From CAYZJD01 sp964478455 (lineage in GTDB: Bacteria; Acidobacteriota; Terriglobia; Bryobacterales; Bryobacteraceae), in the NCBI GenBank assembly GCA_964478455.1, contig CAYZJD010000324.1, forward strand, positions 1 to 5,467: a DNA stretch of 5,467 nucleotides, given 5' to 3'. A program made the translations under genes and the position numbers. Shown here piece by piece: positions 1 through 5,394 of the stretch; position 1 is the first letter of the stretch, and each line of letters starts with the position of its first letter. Under the pieces are notes generated by a model. The model was not told where the DNA came from. It did no database searches and worked only from the letters and a program-made list of their open reading frames with translations.

Positions 1-518
1 ACGAGGGCAAGATCTACGTGCGGCAGTTCGACAAGATCGCGGGCGAAGTCGGCGAAATGGTGGTGATCTTCGACGAAGACCGCGAGGGCCGCTGCACGTA
101 CCTGACCACGTGGCTCGGCGAGCACCAGAACGAGTCGGACATGGCGTTCTACTCGACCGACCCGTTCGACCACCTAGTGGGGCCGGGGATCGGGCGCGCC
201 GAGTACGGCGGGTTCCTGATGACTCTGCCGCCGCACCGGATGTTCGACGTTTGGGGCGATCCTGACTACGAGTTCGCCGAGACGAAGCCGGAGCGGTTGC
301 TGCTGGCGGCGCTCGACTACTCGATCCACCGGCACGTGGTCTACGTGGCGTCGCGGCCGCCGCGGTCGATCTTCCGCACGATCGCCGGGCGGCTGGGCCG
401 GAACATCCTCTACCTGCCCATCGGCCAGCTCTCGCCTACGAAGGTGAAGAAGCTCCGCGTGGTGCACGTGCTCGACAGCCACGCACGGCGCGAGATCGCC
501 AAAGACTACATCTGGTGA
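1..518 (+). CDS. Protein of unknown function, C-terminal part (5' end outside window)
   Basis: The reading frame is already open at the left edge. The first full codon is at position 3, and the frame runs 171 codons to a TGA at 516-518. A GTG at 18-20 could serve as a start, but the sequence before it (EGKIYV) reads as ordinary protein and no ribosome binding site precedes it. I therefore treat this as the tail of a longer gene. The visible part is soluble-looking, with no membrane segment or signal peptide. It begins with an alternating hydrophobic stretch ending in FDEDREGR, followed by an aromatic and acidic middle section (FYSTDPFDH, MFDVWGDPDYEF). It then has a helical section (ERLLLAALDYSIHRHVVYVASRPP) and a basic C-terminal third ending KDYIW. 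I do not recognise a family or catalytic motif. Codon use is GC-rich, like that of its neighbours. It converges on the minus-strand gene at 522. Confidence is high that it is coding and nil for function. Confidence 0.8.
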   Translation, partial: EGKIYVRQFDKIAGEVGEMVVIFDEDREGRCTYLTTWLGEHQNESDMAFYSTDPFDHLVGPGIGRAEYGGFLMTLPPHRMFDVWGDPDYEFAETKPERLLLAALDYSIHRHVVYVASRPPRSIFRTIAGRLGRNILYLPIGQLSPTKVKKLRVVHVLDSHARREIAKDYIW

Positions 519-521
519 TGG

Positions 522-1151
522 TCAGGTCCGCTTGCGCGGGAGGCCGAAGCTGAGGGCGGTGCGGATGGCGTGGCGCGGCGTCCATCGCTGCCCGATCTTC
601 ATGCTGTCGAACAGATAGCCGGCCTCGAACGACGTGCCGAATTCGAGGCGCCAGCGAAGCCCGGCGACGGTCCGCGAGCGCAGAAAGCCCTCGCGCTGGA
701 ACAGAAACTCCTGCGAAAGGAACGGCGACACCATTTTCCGGAACCGCTCGATCTCCAGACGCGGCCGATAACGGTTGTACGACGGCCGCCCGGGCGCCCA
801 ATGCCTCTCAAGCTGCGTCACCCAATCCACGCGGGCGGGCCGCATCGCCAGCGTGAAACCGGGTGAGACGTAGATGCGGTTGTGATTCGCAAAACCGTTA
901 CCGGTGGGATCAAACCAGCGGTGAAGATAGCCCGCTGCCAGGCTGATTCTGTCGTGCAGGTCGATGCTGACTTCAGTGCCGATGCGGTCGTCGTATGCGT
1001 CGGCGAGGCCGTCGCGGAGCCGGAAGCCGCCGAAGGCGGACCACGAGAAGCGGCCTCTTTCAACAAGCCGGACGTCCGTCTGGTTCCAGAACTGGAGATC
1101 ACCGGCGGTCAGGGAGCCCGCAAGCGCCAGCAGTGTAGCGAGGAAGCGCAA
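522..1151 (-). CDS. Secreted DUF2490-like protein, probable outer-membrane beta-barrel
   Basis: This encodes 209 residues with a short N-terminal signal peptide (MRFLATLLALAGSLTA, likely cut before GD at residues 17-18). The mature part is rich in alternating hydrophobic and aromatic strands with Arg and Asp at turns. Examples are FWNQTDV (21-27), LAAGYLHRWF (71-80), YNRYRPRLEI (125-134), SPFLSQEFLFQ (142-152), RTVAGLRWRL (160-169) and FEAGYLF (175-181). This pattern, the length and the Arg-rich strand starts match DUF2490 proteins, which are predicted outer-membrane barrels of unknown role. The last strand ends SFGL followed by RKRT, so the usual terminal aromatic residue of barrel proteins is missing. 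The start is TTG. It is the first usable start in the frame, which is open upstream only to 1217. No clear Shine-Dalgarno precedes it, and two ATG codons just upstream are out of frame. It lies 73 bases downstream of the large sheath-like gene on the same strand and may be co-transcribed with it. Family assignment is from memory of the pattern. Confidence 0.68.
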   Translation of the reverse strand: MRFLATLLALAGSLTAGDLQFWNQTDVRLVERGRFSWSAFGGFRLRDGLADAYDDRIGTEVSIDLHDRISLAAGYLHRWFDPTGNGFANHNRIYVSPGFTLAMRPARVDWVTQLERHWAPGRPSYNRYRPRLEIERFRKMVSPFLSQEFLFQREGFLRSRTVAGLRWRLEFGTSFEAGYLFDSMKIGQRWTPRHAIRTALSFGLPRKRT

Positions 1152-1224
1152 GGTACCATCATCGCCGATTCGCGACTGCGTTGTGCGCGGCGAAAACGGG
1201 GATTGCGTAGCCTGTCACCGGTTT

Positions 1225-3990
1225 TCAGGCGTGGCGGCGGGAGGTGGCGATGCCGATGACCGGCCGCAGGGCGAGGCCGTAGAGGCAGACGTGATCGAAG
1301 GCCCAGAGGGTAACAGCGGAGTAGCCTTCGCCGAGGGCGGTGAGGCATTCCTTTTCCCACGGGTAGGCGGGACGGAAGATGGGCAGCAGGTGACGGAGCG
1401 AGTCCTTGGGCCAGTTGAGGCTGAGCGGGAAGCGAATCGCCTCGCGCACAAGGTCGAGGTCGCGCGACCAGGCGCCGAAGTCGAGGGCTTCGAGCTTGAG
1501 CCGGTCGAATCCGCTCGTCGCCTTGGCTTCCCATTCCACCGGCAAGTTGACGAAGCGGTTGAGGCGTCCGCCGAGCGCGTGGACACCGGCGGGCGTCGGA
1601 TGGTTGACGTCGTACGGGAAGAGTACCTCGAACTTGGCCTGCGGGTGGAGGCCGCGAACGTAATCACGGATGGCGGCCGCATGGTCGCGGAGGCGATTGC
1701 GCAGAAACGTCGCGTCGGCCGAGCCGTTCACGGCGGGGTCATCGTCCGGCCCGGTGAAGAGGTGCAGCGGGCGGCCGAGGGCGGACTGCGCGGCGGCGGC
1801 CGTTTCGCTGTCGTAGTACGCCATCCCGCCGTTCGGATTGGCTTCCGTGCGGTTGGTGAAATACCACCAGCAGAACTCGCCGCACTGGAGGTTGGGAACC
1901 ATCAGCGCCTCAGCCATGAGGTCGGCAACGCATCGGAACACCTGCTTCTGGTGGTCAGCGACATCCGACCGGAAGGCGCAGTGCGTGGAAACCAGCGAGC
2001 CGAAGCCGACGGCGGTTTCGACCGGCTCTCCGGCCGGGTAGCGGGCGGCGAATTCGGCCGGGGGATTGACGAGCTCCATGGACGCGGCGACCACGATTTC
2101 GCGGCTGCGCGCGGCGCACTGTAAGAAGAAATCGCGGTGCCAGTCCCGCGCGCCGCGGTTGAGCGCCGGCGACTGCGTTGGATCCACCACCCACTGGCCG
2201 GGCTGGCCTCCCTGGAGCGAGCCGATGAAGGTCACCGTGCCCGAAGAATTCTGCGTGGTCTCCTTCCACGCGTTGAAGGTGAACGAATAGGCGGGCCTGG
2301 GCGAGCGGGCGGTGATGGTGAGCACGTTGTCCTGTGCCGAGGCCCAGACGCCGACGTAGTTCCCGTTGAGGAAGTACTGGAAGTGGCGGGCGATGAGCGC
2401 GGCGTCTTCGTTCGGGAAGACGCTCTTGCCGCAGACTTGCCCGCCGATGTCGAGAAAGACCTGGTCGCCGGGGAGAAACTCGCCGGTGAAGGTGACCGTG
2501 ACGCTGGGGACAACGGCGTTGACCCGCCGGCGCTGGTTCCACCAGAAGACGCCGATGTACTCGTTCATGGGCCCGGCGAATCCGAGCTTGTCGAAGTTCC
2601 AGAGAACGCGCGCGGGCGGCAGCTTGTAGGTGTGGTCGGTCGAGTAGTCGAGCGCGGGTGCGATCTTCGTGGTGGCTTCGGGCGGGTCGGGGACGTCCGA
2701 CGGAACGGCAGCTTCCAGGAAGTCGAAGACGAACGGCTTGTCGTTCTTGAGGCGAAGCGCGACCGAGTGCAAGCCGGGGGCGACGGAGGAACGCACCTTG
2801 CGGCGGGTGTTGACCGGCGGCTCGACGGCAAGCGCGCAATCGAGATCGCTCTCGGCGTCACCGTCGAGCCGCAGCCCGGCAACGCCGCCGTCCCCAGTGA
2901 GCGACGTGCCGATGTAGAGATCGTGCGTGAAGGCGCACGAGTAAGTCATTGTGATGGAGGCTCCCGCGGCCGTGGCGCGGCGCGCCTGGCCCATCGAGTA
3001 AAAGCCCGTGACGGGCGTCCAGTCCCCTGTATACGAGCACCACGGATCGTCTTCTTCCACGCGGACGCTGCCAGGGCCGGCCACGCTCAGGGCGCGGACG
3101 GCCTCGGGGCCGGTCACGGTCCAGTTGGTGAACTCCGCCTGCCACTCGAGGTCCGAGAAGGCCGCGCCGTTGGCAAGAGCCGGGGCGAAGGTGAGCCACA
3201 TTTGGCGGATGTCGGGGATGCCGAGCGCGGAGAAGTCGAGACTCACGCGCCAGACGGCGTCGGAGGTGCCGCCCTGGAGCTTGAGTGACGGCTGCGTGGC
3301 GCCAAGCCGCTCGTTTTTGGCGACGGCGTAAATGGTGATCATGTTGCCGTCCACGCCGGGACGGTCAGCAATGATGCGAAGGTTGTTTGCCTGCGCTTCG
3401 GCGCGCAGGGGGATGAGCGCCCCCAGCGCCGCCCAGTTTGCGCCGTTGATCTGCGCCGCGAGCGCGGCCGCGACGTCGGCGGCGGTGGGAAGGGGCGGAT
3501 CCACCGGAACGATGTAATCGAAGGCGTAGTTGAGGTACCAGAGGGTAAGCCGGTCGTAAGCCTCAAGGCCGTTGGCTTCGATGGTGAAGGTGGCTTCCGC
3601 TTTCGTGTAAGTGCCGCCGTTCTGCGTCGCGTGCGCGAACAGCGGGATCTTCGCCGAAGAGCCGTCGGGCCGGATGACGTCGAGATAAGGCCAGTCGATG
3701 GTGGGGTACTTGGGCGAATCGAGCGGCATCAGGCCGGTGTAGCGGACGTCGAAGTCGAGGGTAAGATCGGCGAAATTCGTGTCGGGGAGGTATTTCAGCC
3801 GCGGGTGCTCGAAAAAGTTGTCGGCATCGTGGAGCACGAGGACGGCGAAGTCGGCCGGGTCGCGGAAGATGCCGCTCACTTTGAAGCCGGTGGGGGTCGC
3901 CGAATGGATGGCGGCGGCTGCGCCGAGGTCGTCGAAACCGCGCAGGTGGATCGTACGGTCGGGCTGGAGCTTGTAGATTCGTTCCGGCAG
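1225..3990 (-). CDS. Large tail-sheath-like protein with C-terminal TIM-barrel-like domain (non-contractile tail sheath type)
   Basis: This encodes about 921 residues, ending in TGA at 1225-1227. Numbering is from the CTG at 3990. Residues 1-165 are beta-rich and include LPERIYKLQPDRTIHLRGFDD at the very start and a PLDSPKYPTIDWPYLDVI block near residue 90. Residues 170-222 form a small alpha/beta unit (ALAAQINGANW, NNLRIIADRPGVDGNMITIYA). Residues about 309-432 look like a jelly-roll or carbohydrate-binding module (SYTGDWTPV, GASITMTYS, APGLHSVALRLKNDK). Residues 528-572 resemble the 170-222 unit again. From about 610 to 907 the alternation of strands and helices suggests a TIM barrel, with REIVVAASMEL, QCGEFCWWYF, FEVLFPYDVN and SAVTLWAFDH as likely strands. 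This build fits the non-contractile tail sheath proteins known from N4-like phages and their bacterial relatives. That name is recalled from family knowledge, not computed. There is no signal peptide. A glycosidase-like cell-surface protein is the main alternative. No other phage gene is visible nearby. Confidence 0.6.
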   Translation of the reverse strand: MPERIYKLQPDRTIHLRGFDDLGAAAAIHSATPTGFKVSGIFRDPADFAVLVLHDADNFFEHPRLKYLPDTNFADLTLDFDVRYTGLMPLDSPKYPTIDWPYLDVIRPDGSSAKIPLFAHATQNGGTYTKAEATFTIEANGLEAYDRLTLWYLNYAFDYIVPVDPPLPTAADVAAALAAQINGANWAALGALIPLRAEAQANNLRIIADRPGVDGNMITIYAVAKNERLGATQPSLKLQGGTSDAVWRVSLDFSALGIPDIRQMWLTFAPALANGAAFSDLEWQAEFTNWTVTGPEAVRALSVAGPGSVRVEEDDPWCSYTGDWTPVTGFYSMGQARRATAAGASITMTYSCAFTHDLYIGTSLTGDGGVAGLRLDGDAESDLDCALAVEPPVNTRRKVRSSVAPGLHSVALRLKNDKPFVFDFLEAAVPSDVPDPPEATTKIAPALDYSTDHTYKLPPARVLWNFDKLGFAGPMNEYIGVFWWNQRRRVNAVVPSVTVTFTGEFLPGDQVFLDIGGQVCGKSVFPNEDAALIARHFQYFLNGNYVGVWASAQDNVLTITARSPRPAYSFTFNAWKETTQNSSGTVTFIGSLQGGQPGQWVVDPTQSPALNRGARDWHRDFFLQCAARSREIVVAASMELVNPPAEFAARYPAGEPVETAVGFGSLVSTHCAFRSDVADHQKQVFRCVADLMAEALMVPNLQCGEFCWWYFTNRTEANPNGGMAYYDSETAAAAQSALGRPLHLFTGPDDDPAVNGSADATFLRNRLRDHAAAIRDYVRGLHPQAKFEVLFPYDVNHPTPAGVHALGGRLNRFVNLPVEWEAKATSGFDRLKLEALDFGAWSRDLDLVREAIRFPLSLNWPKDSLRHLLPIFRPAYPWEKECLTALGEGYSAVTLWAFDHVCLYGLALRPVIGIATSRRHA

Positions 3991-4003
3991 GGGCGCACTC
4001 CTT
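3988..4003 (-). promoter_or_regulatory. Ribosome binding site and CTG start of the sheath-like gene
   Basis: On the minus strand an AAGGAG (3998-4003 on the plus strand) is followed by 7 bases and then CTG (3988-3990), which opens the frame LPERIYKLQPDRTIHLRG. The spacing is ideal. Between this CTG and the next conventional start (GTG at 3877-3879) there is no in-frame ATG, GTG or TTG. The GTG that overlaps the AAGGAG is out of frame. The 37 residues gained read as real, ordered protein (RTIHLRGFDDLGAAAAIHSA). The frame stays open upstream only to a TAG at 4054-4056. The gene therefore most likely starts at CTG. An automatic annotation would probably place the start at 3879. Confidence 0.65.
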
Positions 4004-4242
4004 GGAGGGCAGCGAGAGAAGGACAGCCCTCTCTTGATCCTAACGGACGAAACCTAGAGAGTGAGGGAGGCCACAGATGGAAGTCCTTCAGTATCAATAT
4101 GCTAGCGCCTCGGCTGAGGCTGTGACTCACTCGGAATTGGGATTGTTCGGTCAAGTGCGGGCGCGGAGACAGTGACGGAACTGTTGGATTTTCCCACGCA
4201 GGGGCGCGCCACAGGGCCTGTTGTGGTTCTGCGCATTTCTGG

Positions 4243-4272
4243 TTTTCAGTACGCGTCCGCGTATGGTAGATT
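4243..4272 (+). promoter_or_regulatory. Probable sigma-70-type promoter of the DUF1326-like gene
   Basis: A -35-like TTTTCA (4243-4248) is separated by 18 bases from TAGATT (4267-4272). The TAGATT is preceded by TGG (4264-4266), making an extended -10 of the TGnTAnnnT form. Transcription would begin near 4279-4280. That gives a 5' leader of under 20 bases, in which the ribosome binding site sits. The same TGGTAGAYTGA string appears in front of tRNA-His, which supports its use as a promoter element. Confidence 0.5.
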
Positions 4273-4281
4273 GAGCTTATC

Positions 4282-4287
4282 GGGAGG
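4282..4287 (+). promoter_or_regulatory. Ribosome binding site of the DUF1326-like gene
   Basis: GGGAGG lies 9 bases before the ATG at 4297-4299 and fixes that start. The ATG is also followed directly by a signal peptide, which agrees with the choice. Confidence 0.7.
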
Positions 4288-4296
4288 TTAAGACCC

Positions 4297-4956
4297 ATGA
4301 CTCCTCGAATCCGATGGGCTTCCGTCCTGATGCTGGTCAGTCTGGGATTGGGTGCGGCCACGGCGCCTCCGATCACCGGCGACTACATTGAGGTACGGTC
4401 CCATCATGTGTACACGTGCGGGTGCCTGTACTCGGGCGAGCAGGCCACCGGCGGGCGCGAAGCGATTCTGACCTGGGTCATCCAGAAGGGAGAGTTCCAG
4501 GGTGTTCCGCTGGCGGGCCTGAAGGCGGTGGCGGTGGTGCTTGGGCAGGCCAACCTGGGCCTGGACGAAACGCTGCGCAAGAGCGTGGTGTTCGTGGACG
4601 GCGCGGACTCCGAGCGGCAGAGGCAGGCGCTGGTGAATCTGCTGAAGCTGAACTACGCAGCCGCGCTGGGGGAGGTGGCGGCGGTTCACGACGCGCCCAT
4701 CTCCATCGAGAGGAATGGAGAGCGGGTGACGGTGAAGGCCGGCGAGCTTACGCGGGTGGTGGTGCGGCCGGCGAAGCTGCCGGAGGACGCTCACCTGGGC
4801 TCCCGGCTCTGGTACGACCCGTTCATCCCAACGACGGAATCGACCCTGGCCACGGCAGAGTACAACCGGTTTTCCGGGGAGGACTTCCAGCACCGCTGGT
4901 GGATCGGCGAACCGGGCATTACGGGTTACATCGGAACGTTCGCGATCGGCCAGTAG
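4297..4956 (+). CDS. Secreted DUF1326-like protein
   Basis: This encodes 219 residues, from an ATG with a good ribosome binding site to a TAG at 4954-4956. It opens with a signal peptide (basic MTPRIR, then the hydrophobic stretch ASVLMLVSLGLGAATA, probably cut near residue 23), so the product is exported. The mature part starts ITGDYIEVRSHHVYTCGCLYS, followed by an EAILTW block (residues 55-60) and LAGLKAVAVVL (72-82). It then has a strand-plus-helix pair, KSVVFVDGADSERQRQALVNLLK (95-117), and a C-terminal block ending ITGYIGTFAIGQ. This order matches DUF1326 proteins, whose role is not established. C41 and C43 form a C-x-C pair near the start, where the family usually has at least one cysteine. 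A second conserved Cys that I recall after the DH motif in the C-terminal half is absent here (DAHLGSRLWY, 164-173). The gene has its own promoter and stands alone on this strand. Family call is good; function is unknown. Confidence 0.82.
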   Translation: MTPRIRWASVLMLVSLGLGAATAPPITGDYIEVRSHHVYTCGCLYSGEQATGGREAILTWVIQKGEFQGVPLAGLKAVAVVLGQANLGLDETLRKSVVFVDGADSERQRQALVNLLKLNYAAALGEVAAVHDAPISIERNGERVTVKAGELTRVVVRPAKLPEDAHLGSRLWYDPFIPTTESTLATAEYNRFSGEDFQHRWWIGEPGITGYIGTFAIGQ

Positions 4957-5010
4957 CGGGCGGCATGCGCGGCCAGCATCCGGCGGATTGCGCGCAGCCA
5001 GGAAGGGCGG

Positions 5011-5023
5011 GCGTGACGCATCG
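5011..5023 (+). repeat. GCGTGACGCATCG repeat unit, copy 1
   Basis: The unit contains a 9-base palindrome, GCGT-G-ACGC. All 13 bases recur in inverted orientation at 5121-5133, and the first 11 recur in direct orientation at 5090-5100. Three copies within about 120 bases of non-coding DNA suggest a short repetitive palindromic element or a multi-copy binding site. Confidence 0.6.
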
Positions 5024-5089
5024 TGCGCGCGTGGTGGGGTGGCGCGTTTGCGCATCTAACTTGTTGATTCCATAGTGGCAGAGGGCGGC

Positions 5090-5133
5090 GCGTGACGCAT
5101 TGAGGGCCTTGTTAAGGCGGCGATGCGTCACGC
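5090..5133. repeat. Large imperfect hairpin built from two inverted GCGTGACGCAT units
   Basis: The outer arms, GCGTGACGCAT (5090-5100) and ATGCGTCACGC (5123-5133), pair perfectly over 11 bases. Inside them, after an unpaired internal loop, GCCTT (5106-5110) pairs with AAGGC (5114-5118) around a 3-base loop, GTT. The whole 44-base structure has a two-tier stem like those of REP-type elements. There is no T-run after it, so it does not look like a standard intrinsic terminator. Confidence 0.6.
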
Positions 5134-5138
5134 TGCGC

Positions 5139-5166
5139 GGCTGACGTTTTCGTTGTGCCGTCAGCC
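5139..5166. repeat. 8-base stem-loop
   Basis: GGCTGACG (5139-5146) pairs perfectly with CGTCAGCC (5159-5166) around a 12-base loop. It begins 5 bases after the larger hairpin, so the two stem-loops sit in tandem. The arm shares TGACG with the neighbouring repeat unit but is not another copy of it. It could be part of one composite element or a factor-dependent terminator. No T-run follows. Confidence 0.5.
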
Positions 5167-5321
5167 TGCCGGGGTTGGCGATTCGATTGTCAAGGATCCG
5201 GCGGACGGGGAACCGCGATAGAAGACGCCCCTCCGAAACCATGATGCCGCAAGCCTCCAAGTGTTCGGGAGTGGAGCGCCCTGGATTCAACGAGGTACGG
5301 TTTGTGACCAGCGCGGGATGA

Positions 5322-5339
5322 TCGTTGATCTCGTTGATC
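5322..5339 (+). repeat. Tandem duplication of TCGTTGATC
   Basis: Two perfect adjacent 9-base copies (5322-5330 and 5331-5339) lie about 30 bases before the tRNA promoter -10. They may be a slippage duplication or a paired binding site. There is no further support for either. Confidence 0.5.
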
Positions 5340-5367
5340 CAAGCTGGCCGCGAACCAAGTTCATTCG

Positions 5368-5376
5368 TGGTAGACT
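5368..5376 (+). promoter_or_regulatory. Extended -10 promoter of tRNA-His
   Basis: TGG followed by TAGACT fits the TGnTAnnnT extended -10 form and lies 18 bases before the encoded G-1 of the tRNA. Transcription would start near 5383, leaving a short leader for RNase P to remove. I see no good -35 box at 17-18 bases, which is common for extended -10 promoters. The 11-base TGGTAGAYTGA string is shared with the promoter at 4264-4274. Confidence 0.5.
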
Positions 5377-5394
5377 GAAGACGTTCCGGCCCAC

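Larger units (their letters stand above)
3991..4296. other. Divergent intergenic spacer
   Basis: This 306-base region separates the minus-strand sheath-like gene from the plus-strand DUF1326-like gene. The right end carries the promoter and ribosome binding site of the latter. The left end carries the ribosome binding site of the former. On the minus strand a TAGGAT resembles a -10 box, but I find no convincing -35 partner for it. A small hairpin, GCCTC-GGCT-GAGGC (4107-4120), is followed by the 9-base palindrome GTGACTCAC (4122-4130). Either could be an operator, but there is no independent support. No open frame here looks coding. Confidence 0.6.
4957..5394. other. Non-coding stretch with palindromic repeats, before tRNA-His
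   Basis: This 438-base stretch has no convincing gene. The one long open frame across it runs antisense through the tRNA. From left to right it holds an imperfect hairpin at 4966-4996 (TGCGCG/CGCGCA outer arms, ATCC/GGAT inner arms), which could end the DUF1326-like transcript but has no T-run. Next come three copies of GCGTGACGCAT in two orientations, and a second stem-loop at 5139-5166. A 9-base tandem duplication lies at 5322-5339, and the tRNA promoter is at 5368-5376. The part from 5167 to 5320 shows nothing I can name. Confidence 0.6.

Noticed and set aside
1192..1226. Inverted repeat GAAAAC/GTTTTC between the sheath-like and DUF2490-like genes as a terminator
   Set aside because: The stem is only 6 bases plus a mismatch, the loop is long, one arm overlaps the stop codon and no T-run follows on the minus strand.
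964..2124. Long plus-strand open frame of 386 codons opposite the sheath-like and DUF2490-like genes
   Set aside because: It has low-complexity Arg/Ala/Glu/Gly composition typical of the antisense of GC-rich genes. It crosses two real genes, and no ribosome binding site or recognisable motif is present.
1955..2839. Minus-strand open frame of 294 codons inside the sheath-like gene
   Set aside because: It is a shifted frame of the same strand, dominated by Arg and Ala, and lies entirely within the better-supported frame.
2137..3288. Plus-strand open frame of 383 codons opposite the sheath-like gene
   Set aside because: This is an antisense shadow, rich in Arg, Gly, Val and Glu with no ordered domain pattern. 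The minus-strand frame clearly encodes an ordered protein.
4966..4996. Hairpin after the DUF1326-like stop as an intrinsic terminator
   Set aside because: The paired arms are short and interrupted and there is no T-run, so it is mentioned only as a weak structure in the non-coding stretch.
4416..5075. Plus-strand open frame of 219 codons overlapping the DUF1326-like gene
   Set aside because: It is a shifted frame with Gly/Arg/Ala-rich content. The overlapping gene has a signal peptide, a ribosome binding site and a family match.
5011..5133. Repeat cluster as a CRISPR array
   Set aside because: The units are only 11-13 bases, are unevenly spaced and occur in opposite orientations, with no regular spacers.
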